NCBI GenBank assembly: GCA_023412805.1
Contig: JAEZRM010000157.1
Location: 49,659-113,658, forward strand
Direction: 5' to 3'
DNA: 64,000 bases
Source: Pseudomonadota bacterium
GTDB taxonomy: Bacteria > Pseudomonadota > Alphaproteobacteria > Rhizobiales > Hyphomicrobiaceae
In this document: one piece after another, positions 42,201 through 51,195 of the stretch
Position numbering within the stretch: the first letter of the stretch is position 1
Layout of the letters: every line of letters starts with the position of its first letter
Made by a program: the position numbers and the translations under genes
Notes under the pieces: generated by a model
Databases searched by the model: none
Told to the model about the DNA's origin: nothing
Seen by the model: only the letters and a program-made list of their open reading frames with translations

Positions 42201-43223
42201 ATGGCCGCCACGAGCCACACTGCGAACGGCCAGATCCCGGGTGCCGGTACGCCTGTGCAGTTCACCCGCGACGAGGAGCTGACCGCCTACCGAGAGATGC
42301 TTCTGATCCGCCGCTTCGAGGAAAAGGCCGGCCAGCTCTACGGCATGGGCTTCATCGGCGGCTTCTGCCACCTCTACATCGGGCAGGAGGCGGTCGTCGT
42401 CGGCATGCAGATGGCGATCAAGCCGGGCGATCAGGTCATCACGACCTACCGCGACCACGGCCACATGCTGGCGACCGGCATGGACGCGAAGGGTGTCATG
42501 GCCGAGCTGACTGGCCGCCAAGGGGGCTACTCCCGCGGCAAGGGCGGCTCCATGCACATGTTCTCGAAGGAGAAGAATTTCTACGGCGGCCACGGCATCG
42601 TCGGCGCCAATGTGCCGCTCGGCGCTGGTCTCGCCTTTGCGAACAAATATCGCGGCAACGATAACGTCTGTCTGACCTATTTTGGCGACGGCGCCGCGAA
42701 CCAAGGCCAGGTCTACGAGACCTTCAACATGGCGAAGCTCTGGTCGCTCCCGGTGATCTTCATCATCGAGAACAACCGCTATGCCATGGGAACCGCGATC
42801 GAGCGCGCGGCCGCGACGACGAATTTCTCCCTCCGCGGCGCCTCCTTCGACATCCCTGGCGAGCAGGTCGACGGCATGGACGTGCGCGCGGTCCGCGCCG
42901 CCGGAGAGCGCGCGGTGAAGCGCGCCCGCGCTGGCGAAGGCCCCTGCATTCTCGAAATGCTCACCTACCGCTATCGCGGCCACTCCATGTCCGATCCGGC
43001 CAAGTACCGAACACGCGAGGAAGTGGAGCGCGTGCGCGAGGAACGCGATCCTATCGAGCGCGTCCGCCGCCGCATGCTCGAAGCGGGCATGGTGAAGGAG
43101 GACGATCTCAAGAAGATCGACAGCGAGATCCGCGCAGTTGTCAACGCCTCTGCCGAGTTCGCCCAGAACGATCCCGAGCCGGATCCCAAGGAGCTATGGA
43201 CAGACGTGCTGCTGCCGGCGTGA
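42201..43223 (+). CDS. pdhA: Pyruvate dehydrogenase E1 component, alpha subunit
   Basis: A 340-residue ThDP-dependent subunit that decarboxylates pyruvate together with E1-beta. The ThDP/Mg motif GDGAANQGQVYETFNMA is at 162-178, with N167; GFIGGFCHLYIGQEA and the phosphorylation-loop-like YRYRGHSMSDPAKYR are typical. Start at 42201 has GGGAGGTTGC. It opens the pdh run, but an unusual cupin gene separates it from E1-beta by 9 bases. Confidence 0.96.
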   Translation: MAATSHTANGQIPGAGTPVQFTRDEELTAYREMLLIRRFEEKAGQLYGMGFIGGFCHLYIGQEAVVVGMQMAIKPGDQVITTYRDHGHMLATGMDAKGVMAELTGRQGGYSRGKGGSMHMFSKEKNFYGGHGIVGANVPLGAGLAFANKYRGNDNVCLTYFGDGAANQGQVYETFNMAKLWSLPVIFIIENNRYAMGTAIERAAATTNFSLRGASFDIPGEQVDGMDVRAVRAAGERAVKRARAGEGPCILEMLTYRYRGHSMSDPAKYRTREEVERVREERDPIERVRRRMLEAGMVKEDDLKKIDSEIRAVVNASAEFAQNDPEPDPKELWTDVLLPA

Positions 43224-43232
43224 GGATCCGTA

Positions 43233-43619
43233 ATGCGTGAGACCGTGCGCCAGCGAAATCTCGACGAAGCATTCCGAGGGCTCTCGGAGTTCTGGTCACC
43301 GCGCGTCGTCGCGACAGCGAATGGCCAGTACGTAAAAGTCGCCAAGGTGAAAGGCGAGTTCGTCTGGCACGCTCATGCCGAAGAGGATGAGTTCTTCCTC
43401 GTGCATCGCGGCGAGCTGACGATCCGCTATTGCGACCGGCCGGACGTCGTCCTCCGCGAGGGCGACTCCCACGTCGTGCCCAAGGGCGTCGAGCACAATC
43501 CGCTGGCCCGCGACGAGTGCTGGGTCGTGCTCGTCGAGCCTGCGCATACCAAGCATACCGGAGAGACCATCTCCGACATGACGAAGTCGATCCAACAACA
43601 AGCAGCGTCACTCGGCTGA
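43233..43619 (+). CDS. Cupin domain protein within the pdh cluster
   Basis: A 128-residue single-domain cupin. The first motif is FVWHAHAEEDEFFLVHRGEL, the second ends GVEHNPLARDECWVVLVEP. The ATG follows the pdhA stop by 9 bases, implying co-transcription. Members of this family include metal-dependent isomerases and dioxygenase-like proteins; nothing in the sequence ties it to lipoic acid or pyruvate. Its presence between E1-alpha and E1-beta is unusual. Confidence 0.85.
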   Translation: MRETVRQRNLDEAFRGLSEFWSPRVVATANGQYVKVAKVKGEFVWHAHAEEDEFFLVHRGELTIRYCDRPDVVLREGDSHVVPKGVEHNPLARDECWVVLVEPAHTKHTGETISDMTKSIQQQAASLG

Positions 43620-43660
43620 TCCACGCCGCCGACCGAAGCATCAGGGACGAACCGACCACC

Positions 43661-45031
43661 ATGCCCACCCAGATACTCATGCCGGCGCTCTCCCCGACCA
43701 TGGAGGAGGGCAAACTTGCCAAGTGGCTCGTGAAAAGTGGCAGCCAGATAAAACCTGGCGACATAATCGCCGAGATCGAGACCGACAAGGCGACCATGGA
43801 GGTCGAAGCCGTCGATGAGGGCACAGTCTCGGAGCTGCTGGTTGAGGAAGGCACTGAGGGCGTGAAGGTGAATACGCCGATCGCGACCATCGTCGGCGAA
43901 GGCGAGGGCAATGGCGCAGCGCCGCCGAGCACGCCGCCCAAGGCCGCACCACAGCAGGCCGCACCAGCAGCGCCGGTCAACGCGACGCCCGCCGCCCCGC
44001 AGCCGCCTGCCGCTCCCGCGATTGCCGATACCAGCGTCGCGCCCGGCACCGAGATGGTGACGCAGACCATGCGCGAGGCGCTGCGCGATGCCATGGCCGA
44101 GGAAATGCGCCGCGATCCGGACGTGCTCCTCATGGGCGAGGAAGTCGCGCAATACCAGGGCGCCTACAAAGTCAGCCAGGGCCTGCTCGATGAATTCGGC
44201 GAACGCCGCGTGATCGACACGCCTATCACCGAGCAAGGCTTTGCCGGTATCGGCGTCGGTGCTGCCATGGCCGGCCTCAAACCCATCGTCGAATTCATGA
44301 CCTGGAACTTCGCCATGCAGGCGATCGACCAGATCATCAACTCTGCCGCCAAGACGCTGTACATGTCGGGGGGCCAGATGGGCGCACCGATGGTGTTCCG
44401 CGGGCCGAATGGCGCGGCGGCCCGGGTGGGTGCCCAGCACTCGCAGTGCTATTCATCGTGGTATGCGCACGTGCCCGGCCTCAAGGTCGTGGTGCCCTCG
44501 AATCCCGCCGATGCAAAAGGCCTCATGAAGAGCGCCATTCGCGATCCGAACCCAGTGCTCGTGCTGGAGAATGAACTTCTCTACGGCATGAGCGGACCGG
44601 TACCCAAGGTCGAGGACTGGCTCGTACCGATCGGCAAAGCCCGCATCGCGCGTGAAGGCACCGACGTCACCATCGTTTCGTTCGCGCGCGGCATGCAGTA
44701 TGCGCTCGCCGCCGCCGAGAAACTGGCTGAGGAAGGCATCAGCGCCGAAGTCATCGATCTGCGCTCGCTGCGCCCCATCGACTGGGACACCATCCTCACC
44801 TCGATCAAGAAGACGAGCCGCATCGTCACAGTCGAGGAAGCCTGGCCCGTCTGCTCCATCGGCTCGGAAATCTGCGCCCAGGCTGCCATTCAGGCCTTCG
44901 ACTATCTCGACGCGCCGCCGGCCAAGGTCTCGGGCGCGGATGTGCCCATGCCGTATGCCGCAAACCTCGAAAAGCTCGCCCTGCCCAACGCCGACCAGGT
45001 CGTCGCCGCAGTGAAGTCGGTTATGGCTTAA
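43661..45031 (+). CDS. pdhB: Pyruvate dehydrogenase E1 component, beta subunit, with N-terminal lipoyl domain
   Basis: A 456-residue protein. Residues 1-80 are a biotinyl/lipoyl domain with K43 in IETDKATME as the lipoylation site. After an Ala/Pro linker (about 90-125), the transketolase-like pyrimidine-binding domain begins TQTMREALRDAMAEEM and includes GEEVAQYQGAYKVSQGL; the C-terminal transketolase domain follows. A lipoyl domain on E1-beta is characteristic of alphaproteobacterial PDH. Start at 43661 is the family start; the longer frame upstream is a shadow. Confidence 0.96.
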   Translation: MPTQILMPALSPTMEEGKLAKWLVKSGSQIKPGDIIAEIETDKATMEVEAVDEGTVSELLVEEGTEGVKVNTPIATIVGEGEGNGAAPPSTPPKAAPQQAAPAAPVNATPAAPQPPAAPAIADTSVAPGTEMVTQTMREALRDAMAEEMRRDPDVLLMGEEVAQYQGAYKVSQGLLDEFGERRVIDTPITEQGFAGIGVGAAMAGLKPIVEFMTWNFAMQAIDQIINSAAKTLYMSGGQMGAPMVFRGPNGAAARVGAQHSQCYSSWYAHVPGLKVVVPSNPADAKGLMKSAIRDPNPVLVLENELLYGMSGPVPKVEDWLVPIGKARIAREGTDVTIVSFARGMQYALAAAEKLAEEGISAEVIDLRSLRPIDWDTILTSIKKTSRIVTVEEAWPVCSIGSEICAQAAIQAFDYLDAPPAKVSGADVPMPYAANLEKLALPNADQVVAAVKSVMA

Positions 45032-45059
45032 GGCATCAGCTTGGAAGGCTGTTGATCGA

Positions 45060-45659
45060 ATGACCACCTCGGCAAAGACACGCAAGAGACCGGCGACCTA
45101 CGCCGATCTCGAAACCGTGCCGCCGAATATGGTGGCGGAGATTCTCGGCGGTGAGCTGGTTACGCACCCCCGGCCGCGACCGCGGCATGGAATTGCCGCC
45201 AACTCACTTGGTTCCGAGCTCACAGGCCCATTTCAGAAGGGCGCGGGAGGCGGGCCTGGTGGTTGGATTTTTATTGTTGAGCCCGAACTACATCTTGGCG
45301 AGAACGTCGTGGTGCCGGATCTGGCGGCATGGCGCCGAGAACGGCTCCCTGTCATGCCGGAAGAAGTTGGCATTACCGTAGCGCCCGATTGGGCCTGTGA
45401 AGTGCTTTCTCCGAGCACGGCGATTTACGATCGGACCATAAAATTCGAAATCTACTACGACTTCGGTGTTGGCCACTTGTGGTACCTCGATCCGGAGTAT
45501 CGAACGCTCGAAGTATTCGGACGCGGCGCGGGGCATTGGCAGACTCTGAAGACGTTCGGCGGGCACGACGACGTCCGCGCCGAGCCCTTCGATGCCATCA
45601 CGTTTTCGCTCGGCGCGCTTTGGCCCTACGACACGCCGCCAGTCGCGGAGGGCCCCTGA
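45060..45659 (+). CDS. Uma2 family endonuclease-like protein
   Basis: A 199-residue protein of the Uma2 (DUF820) family with the restriction-endonuclease-like core: HGIAANSLGSELTGPF helix, VVPDLAAWRRERLP (P-D of the PD-(D/E)xK core) and WACEVLSPSTAIYDRTIKFEIY (E...K). The family is common in Cyanobacteria and Alphaproteobacteria and lacks a proven biological role. It lies between pdhB and a hypothetical gene, same strand, with a 28-base gap from pdhB and 3 bases to the next gene. Possibly an insertion into the pdh run. Confidence 0.88.
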   Translation: MTTSAKTRKRPATYADLETVPPNMVAEILGGELVTHPRPRPRHGIAANSLGSELTGPFQKGAGGGPGGWIFIVEPELHLGENVVVPDLAAWRRERLPVMPEEVGITVAPDWACEVLSPSTAIYDRTIKFEIYYDFGVGHLWYLDPEYRTLEVFGRGAGHWQTLKTFGGHDDVRAEPFDAITFSLGALWPYDTPPVAEGP

Positions 45660-45662
45660 ACC

Positions 45663-46052
45663 ATGGCCCGTTCCGCAACTCGCTCGGTCACCATCAAGAA
45701 GCGCGGCGAGGCGGCGCCAATCGAGTTGCGCGCGGGCGAGACCACGCTCGGCTCGCTCCGCAATGTGGCGGGCGCGACGGGCGACAGCGCGACCATGAGC
45801 GGCCTCTTCACGCACGCCCCAGCCTACGCGGATTTCACCGAGCGCTTCCTTTCGATCGCAAGCGCGCTCAAAGTTGGCGACACCGCAAGCGCCGCGACAA
45901 TCCAGGCCGAGATCGAAGCTGCTGGTGTGCACATCTATCATCTGCAGCACGACATGCGTATCGACCGCCCGGCCACTGTGCAGGTGATCGGTGGTGAGGT
46001 GCGCTTCTCACCCAATGACGCCTATCTGATGATGCGCACGGGGGGCCTCTGA
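45663..46052 (+). CDS. Hypothetical protein between Uma2 and pdhC
   Basis: A 129-residue protein without recognised domain. It begins with an Arg/Lys-rich strand (SVTIKKRGE), has an Ala/Thr-rich middle and a FTERFLSIASALKVGDTASAATIQAEI cut as a helix of about 25 residues, then HIYHLQHDMRID and a final strand ending MMRTGGL. No signal peptide or membrane segment. It starts 4 bases after the Uma2 stop, so it is probably coexpressed. Function unknown. Confidence 0.7.
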   Translation: MARSATRSVTIKKRGEAAPIELRAGETTLGSLRNVAGATGDSATMSGLFTHAPAYADFTERFLSIASALKVGDTASAATIQAEIEAAGVHIYHLQHDMRIDRPATVQVIGGEVRFSPNDAYLMMRTGGL

Positions 46053-46149
46053 CCGGCGCATATGCCAATGTGAAGGTGGACGCGCCTCAGCCTTCAAGTC
46101 CAGAATACAGCGGCAACGACCATCGCCGCCCGACGAGCAGGAAACGACC

Positions 46150-47529
46150 ATGCCGACCGAGATCCTGATGCCCGCCCTGTCCCCGACGATGGAGGAAGGC
46201 AAGCTTGCCAAGTGGCTCGTGAAGGAAGGCCAGAAAGTGCGTTCCGGCGACATCATCGCCGAGATCGAGACCGACAAGGCCACCATGGAAGTCGAGGCCG
46301 TCGACGAAGGCACCGTTGGCTCGCTACTGATTGCCGAGGGTACTGACAAGGTCAAGGTCAACACACCGATCGCCGTTCTGCTCGGTGACGGCGAGAGTGC
46401 CGGTGCCGCGAAGTCTGCGACCCCTGCGCCGAAGCCCGCAGCAGCTCCGGCTCCTGCCCCCGCGCCCGCTGCAGTCGCTCCGAAGCCGCAAGCCGCGGCA
46501 GCGTCGGCTCCCACACCAGCAAGTGCGCCGGCGCCAGCAGCGCCAGCTCCGGCAGCAAAATCCGCAGCCAACGGCCACGCACCCGGCGAGCGCATTTTTG
46601 CCTCACCACTCGCACGCCGCCTTGCGAAGGAAGCCGGCCTCGATCTCGCACGCGTTGCCGGCACCGGACCGCACGGCCGCATCGTACGCCGCGACATCGA
46701 AGCTGCCGCCAAGGGTGGCGCGGCAAAGGCCGCCCCCGCACAGAGCACGGCGCTGGCGCCGGCAGCAGCGGCGGCACCGACCATGGCTGCGCCCATGGCG
46801 GACTCGAAGATCCTCGCGCTTTACGAGCAGGGCAGTTTCGACGTCGTGCCGCACGACGGCATGCGCCGCGTGATTGCCGAACGCCTCACGCAGTCCAAGC
46901 AGACCATCCCGCATTTCTATCTCTCGCTCGACTGTCGTCTCGACTCTCTCCTCGCCGCACGCGAACGCATCAATGCCGCTGCCCCCAAGGACGGGCCGCG
47001 CGCCTACAAGCTCTCGGTCAATGATTTCGTGATCAAGGCCCTCGCGCTGGCGCTGCAGCATGTGCCCGCCGCCAACGCCACGTGGACCGCCGAGGGCATG
47101 CTGCGCCACCGCCATTCGGACGTGGGCGTGGCCGTCGCGGTCGAAGGTGGTCTCTTCACGCCCATCATCCGCCACGCGGAGCTCAAGACGCTCGGCGAGA
47201 TCTCCAACGAGATGAAAGATCTCGCGGGCCGCGCCCGCAAGCGCCGTCTGGCCCCGCACGAGTACCAGGGCGGCACCACTTCGATCTCGAACCTCGGCAT
47301 GTATGGCATCAAAAGCTTCGACGCCGTGATCAACCCGCCGCACGCCACAATCCTGGCCGTCGGCGCGGGCGAGAAGCGCGCCGTGGTGGTCGGTGACCGA
47401 ATCGAGGCGGCCACCATCATGAGCTGCACGCTCTCCTGCGATCACCGCGTCGTGGACGGCGCCATCGGCGCCGAGCTACTGAACGCCTTCAAGGGTCTGA
47501 TCGAGGATCCCGTGCGCATGCTCGTCTGA
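46150..47529 (+). CDS. pdhC: Pyruvate dehydrogenase E2, dihydrolipoamide acetyltransferase
   Basis: A 459-residue subunit with one lipoyl domain (1-80, K43 in IETDKATME), an Ala/Pro linker (about 88-145), a peripheral-subunit-binding domain (about 150-190, ASPLARRLAKEAGLDL) and a catalytic domain that ends with SCDHRVVDGAIGAELL, where His and Asp act in acetyl transfer to CoA. The single lipoyl domain is complemented by the one on E1-beta. The start ATG follows GAGCAGGAAACGACC. No dihydrolipoamide dehydrogenase (E3) gene follows within this window. Confidence 0.97.
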   Translation: MPTEILMPALSPTMEEGKLAKWLVKEGQKVRSGDIIAEIETDKATMEVEAVDEGTVGSLLIAEGTDKVKVNTPIAVLLGDGESAGAAKSATPAPKPAAAPAPAPAPAAVAPKPQAAAASAPTPASAPAPAAPAPAAKSAANGHAPGERIFASPLARRLAKEAGLDLARVAGTGPHGRIVRRDIEAAAKGGAAKAAPAQSTALAPAAAAAPTMAAPMADSKILALYEQGSFDVVPHDGMRRVIAERLTQSKQTIPHFYLSLDCRLDSLLAARERINAAAPKDGPRAYKLSVNDFVIKALALALQHVPAANATWTAEGMLRHRHSDVGVAVAVEGGLFTPIIRHAELKTLGEISNEMKDLAGRARKRRLAPHEYQGGTTSISNLGMYGIKSFDAVINPPHATILAVGAGEKRAVVVGDRIEAATIMSCTLSCDHRVVDGAIGAELLNAFKGLIEDPVRMLV

Positions 47530-47643
47530 GCGCTGTCACACTCATGTCAGGAACATAGGCGGGCCGACTGATTGTCGCGCTTGGGCGCGCCCGGGCGCCG
47601 TGCTAAGCCACGGCAGAAACCTCTGACAGCGAGGACGCCTACG

Positions 47644-48828
47644 ATGACCGTGAGCAACGGCCGCCAGTTCCTGTCCATTCCCGGTCCGACCAACATCCCC
47701 GACGAAGTCCTGCAGGCCATGAACCGGCCCGCGATCGACCTCTACTCGGGCAGCATGCTGGGCATCACGTACAGCCTGCTCGACGACCTGCCCAAGCTCT
47801 TCAAGACGTCTGGCCGCGTTTACATGTACGCCGCCAATGGCCACGGCGGCTGGGAAGCAGCCTATTCGAACGTGCTCTCGCGCGGCGATCACGTGCTCAT
47901 TCTCGAGAGCGGCCGCTTCGCCATCGGCTGGGGTGAGATGGCCAAGCTCATGGGCGCCGAGATCGAAGTGCTCGCGCAGAGCGGCCGCAAAGCCGTCGAC
48001 CCGGCAGCCGTCGAAACACGCCTCAAGGCGGACACGAAGCACTCGATCAAAGCAATCTTCGTCGTCCAGGTCGACACGGCGACGGGCGTCGTGAACGACC
48101 TGCCTGCGATCCGCAAGGCCATCGATGCGGCGGACCATCCGGCGTTGCTCATGGTCGACACCGTCGCCTCGCTCGGCTGCATGCCCTACGAGATGGATGC
48201 CTGGGGGATCGACATCACCATGTGCGGCTCGCAGAAGGGCCTCATGACGCCGCCGGGCCTCGCCCTCGTCGCTGCCGGTCCGCGAGCGCTCGAAGCGCAC
48301 AAGACCGCCAACATGCGCACCATGTACTGGGATTGGACGTTCCGCGACGGTCCCGAGCACTATCAGAAGTATTGCGGTACGCCGCCCGAGCACACGATCT
48401 TTGCACTCCGCAAAGCCATCGATCTGCTGTTCGCCGAAGGCCTGGAGAACGCCCACCGCCGGCACGCGCTGCTCGCGGAAGCGACCCGGCGCGCAGTCGC
48501 CAAATGGGCGGAGGGTCAGGTGCTGTCCTTCAACATCATCGATCCCGCCCAGCGCGCGAACTCGGTGACGAATGTCCTCGTCAACGGCCTCAATCCGCAG
48601 ATCATTCTCGACTATTGCCGTGAGAAGTGCGGCGTCGTGCTCGGCGTCGGCATCGGTGATCTGACCGGCAAGGCATTCCGCATTGCCCACATGGGACACA
48701 CGAATGCGCCCATGGTGCTCGGCACGCTCGCCGCCGTGGAGATGGCACTGAAGGCGCTCAAGATCCCGCACGGCGAAGGCGGCACGCAGGCCGCTATCGA
48801 GTATCTCGGCAGCGAAGTAGCGCCGTAA
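47644..48828 (+). CDS. Class V aminotransferase, alanine/serine-glyoxylate type
   Basis: A 394-residue PLP enzyme. The start FLSIPGPTNIPDEV, the AANGHGGWEAAYSNVL loop, LLMVDTVASLGCM and the PLP lysine in CGSQKGLMTPPGLAL are those of the serine-glyoxylate/alanine-glyoxylate aminotransferase family. In methylotrophs such an enzyme belongs to the serine cycle, but other serine-cycle genes are not here, so this could equally act on glyoxylate in photorespiration-like or purine metabolism. ATG at 47644 follows ACAGCGAGGACGCCTACG. Confidence 0.9.
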   Translation: MTVSNGRQFLSIPGPTNIPDEVLQAMNRPAIDLYSGSMLGITYSLLDDLPKLFKTSGRVYMYAANGHGGWEAAYSNVLSRGDHVLILESGRFAIGWGEMAKLMGAEIEVLAQSGRKAVDPAAVETRLKADTKHSIKAIFVVQVDTATGVVNDLPAIRKAIDAADHPALLMVDTVASLGCMPYEMDAWGIDITMCGSQKGLMTPPGLALVAAGPRALEAHKTANMRTMYWDWTFRDGPEHYQKYCGTPPEHTIFALRKAIDLLFAEGLENAHRRHALLAEATRRAVAKWAEGQVLSFNIIDPAQRANSVTNVLVNGLNPQIILDYCREKCGVVLGVGIGDLTGKAFRIAHMGHTNAPMVLGTLAAVEMALKALKIPHGEGGTQAAIEYLGSEVAP

Positions 48829-48834
48829 TCGGCG

Positions 48835-49963
48835 CTACTCGATATCCTCGACATCGACGGCGCCACCCTTCACGCGCTGCGCGAGAGAAGCCTCGATGAA
48901 TGAATCGATATCGCCGTCCAGCATCGCGGCGATATCACTCGTCTGCACGCCCGTGCGCAGATCCTTGACCATCTGATATGGCTGCATGACGTACGACCGG
49001 ATCTGGTGCCCCCAGCTGTTATCCGATTTTGACGCAGCCTCGGCCTGTGCCTTCTGCTCGCGCTTCTGCAGTTCCAGCTCGTAGAGGCGCGCCTTGAGGC
49101 GCTTCATGCCCGCGTCGCGGTTCTGGTGCTGTGAGCGCCCTTCCTGCGAGAAGATCACGATACCCGACGGCTTGTGCACGATGCGCACGGCGGATTCGGT
49201 GCGGTTCACGTGCTGGCCACCCGCGCCGCTCGATCGCGTGAATGACACGTCGATCTCGTCCGGCTTGATCTCGATCTCGATGTTGTCATCGACGATCGGA
49301 TAGACCCACACACTCGAGAAGGACGTGTGCCGGCGCGCATTGGAGTCGAAAGGCGAAATGCGCACGAGGCGATGCACGCCCGACTCCGTCTTCAGCCAGC
49401 CATAGGCATTCTGGCCCTTGATCTCGAGCGTCGCCGACTTGATACCCGCTTCTTCGCCCGGGCTCTCGTCGATCAGCGTGACCTTGTAGCCGCGCCCCTC
49501 AGCCCAGCGCATGTACATGCGCAGAAGCATCTGCGCCCAGTCCTGGCTCTCCGTGCCGCCCGAGCCGGCGTGGACTTCGAGGTACGTGTCGTAGGTGTCG
49601 GCCTCGCCGGAGAGGAGCGCCTCGACTTCGAGCCGCTTGACCTTCGCAAGCAGATTCTTGAGCCCTGCTCCACCCTCTTCGATCGTCGCCTCATCATCTT
49701 CGGCTTCGCCGAGCTCGACGAGCGTCACGACATCATCGAGCTCCTGCTCGATTTTCTTGTAGCCGTTGATCGCAGCTTCCAGCGTCTGGCGCTGGCGCAT
49801 CACCTTCTGCGCGCGGGCCGGATCATTCCAGAGCGAGGGATCTTCCGCCTGGCGATTGAGATCTCCGAGGCGCATGTCGGCCGTATCCCAGTCAAAGAGA
49901 CCTCCGGAGCAAGGCCATGGATTCCTTGATCTCGGATACGAGAGCGGTGTGCTCGGCGCGCAT
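48835..49963 (-). CDS. prfB: Peptide chain release factor 2, with programmed +1 frameshift
   Basis: The gene begins at ATG 49963 with GAGGAGGCCAAC upstream. The first frame runs 23 codons to CTT and then meets TGA at 49894-49892. The site is CGGAGG-TCT-CTT-TGA-C, the same Shine-Dalgarno-like sequence, spacing and slippery codon as in the classic RF2 autoregulation signal. Skipping T at 49894 gives L-D-W-D-T-A-D-M-R-L and the full 375-residue protein. Motifs: the UGA/UAA-reading S-P-F (RISPFDSN) and catalytic G-G-Q (SGAGGQHVNRT). RF2 level controls its own synthesis. A gene caller starting at 49875 would miss 29 residues. Confidence 0.95.
49888..49907 (-). promoter_or_regulatory. RF2 recoding site
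   Basis: Minus-strand CGGAGG (49906-49901), three spacer bases, CTT (49897-49895), TGA (49894-49892), C. It pairs with 16S rRNA to push the ribosome +1 when RF2 is scarce. Confidence 0.95.
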
Positions 49964-50121
49964 GTTGGCCTCCTCGGACGAATTCGGGTGTTCGGCGCGG
50001 CTTATAGGTGCCCTGCGCCGGGTTGTAAACGCGTGCTGTCCCTTCGAGGGTGCGGCTGCTCCCTAGTCGTGGTACGCGGAACGCGTAATTTTCCGCCCAG
50101 AACAAGCGAAGGAGATGCCCC

Positions 50122-50502
50122 GTGGTCAAGGTCGTCACACTCAAGGACATCCCGATCATGCCGGCCGAAGGCGCCGCCGAGCAGACCGCAGGCTGGACCG
50201 GGCCGGTTCACCGGACCCGCCAGACCATCATCGAACCCGGCGACTCCAAGGAATTCACCTGCTCCGTGGTCAATTTCAGCCAAGGCTGCAACACGGGTTG
50301 GCATATTCACGACTGCGATCAAATCCTCATCGTGACCGACGGCTCCGGTATCGTGGCGACGGAGACTGAGCAGCACGAGATCAACGTCGGAGATGTTGCG
50401 CATATCACCGCCGGTGAGCGCCACTGGCACGGCGCCAAGGCGGATTCGACCATGGGGCACATCACCATCATGCTTGTCGGCGCCCAGTCTACTTGGGGAT
50501 AG
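50122..50502 (+). CDS. Cupin domain-containing protein
   Basis: A 126-residue cupin: NTGWHIHDCDQILIVTDGSG is the first motif (H-x-H with a further acidic residue), and DVAHITAGERHWHGA the second. It starts at GTG 50122 with AAGGAGATGCCCC upstream; an ATG inside that site is out of frame. It stands alone between prfB and a convergent GST gene. Substrate unknown, but HWHG near the end is common in carboxymuconolactone-decarboxylase-associated cupins. Confidence 0.83.
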   Translation: MVKVVTLKDIPIMPAEGAAEQTAGWTGPVHRTRQTIIEPGDSKEFTCSVVNFSQGCNTGWHIHDCDQILIVTDGSGIVATETEQHEINVGDVAHITAGERHWHGAKADSTMGHITIMLVGAQSTWG

Positions 50503-50541
50503 TCCCACTTGGGGATAGGCGCGCCGAGCGAATTTCCAATC

Positions 50542-51171
50542 TCACGCCTGCTTCGCGGCCGCCATCAGCTTCTCGTCGATGGCGAACGCGCGCTTTCTGG
50601 CGGGACGCTCGGCGAGGCGTGCCGCGTAGCGCTTGAAAACGTCGCTTGGAGGCAGCAGCTCAAACTGCAGCCCCCAGCAGATCGCCGATCCGACGTAGAC
50701 ATCGGCCGCCGAATAGCGCTCGCCGAGAAACCATGGGCCCCTCTCGACGGCTCTTTCGAGCGCACCTACGGCAATCTCGTACGTGCCGTACGGCATCATC
50801 CCGCGCTGTCCCGGCTCGCGCTTGAGAGCACGATCGACAATGGCGGGCTCGAGCGCATTGCCCTGAAAGAACATCCAGCGCAGGTAGGGCCCTCTTAGAG
50901 AATCGCCAATCGGCGGAGCTAAGTTCGCCGCAGGAAAGGCATCGGCCAGATACGTGCAGATCGCACCGACCTCGGTAACGACGGCGCCGTCGTATTCGAT
51001 GGCCGGCACTTTGCCCATGGGGTTTATCGCGAGATATTCCGGCCGATACTGCTCTTCTTTCTGAAGATTGAGCACCTTCAGCTCGTAGGGCGCGCCGATC
51101 TCTTCCAGCATGAAGAGCACGGTCGAGGACCGGCTGGGCGCCGCATGATGGAGTATGATCTTGCTGCTCAT
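50542..51171 (-). CDS. Glutathione S-transferase family protein
   Basis: A 209-residue GST with the thioredoxin-like domain (1-80: IILHHAAPSRSSTVLFMLEEI with the S/T of the glutathione-site, NPMGKVPAIEYDG cis-proline, VTEVGAICTYLAD) and a helical C-terminal domain containing FLGERYSAADVYVGS, the N-capping box. The ATG at 51171 has GGAGGTTGCCACC. It is followed on the same strand by nothing; the upstream gene on this strand is a GhrA-like reductase 24 bases away, so the two may be co-transcribed. Confidence 0.9.
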   Translation of the reverse strand: MSSKIILHHAAPSRSSTVLFMLEEIGAPYELKVLNLQKEEQYRPEYLAINPMGKVPAIEYDGAVVTEVGAICTYLADAFPAANLAPPIGDSLRGPYLRWMFFQGNALEPAIVDRALKREPGQRGMMPYGTYEIAVGALERAVERGPWFLGERYSAADVYVGSAICWGLQFELLPPSDVFKRYAARLAERPARKRAFAIDEKLMAAAKQA

Positions 51172-51195
51172 GGTGGCAACCTCCGTCCAGTTCGT

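Noticed and set aside
40131..42983. A 950-codon open frame on the minus strand that runs from the permease through pdhA
   Set aside because: Only the part to 41906 has permease character; the rest is antisense to pdhA and low-complexity, a result of high GC.
45060..46052. Uma2 plus hypothetical gene considered as a toxin-antitoxin or mobile element
   Set aside because: No inverted repeats, transposase or known toxin fold was seen; size and order do not fit a known module.
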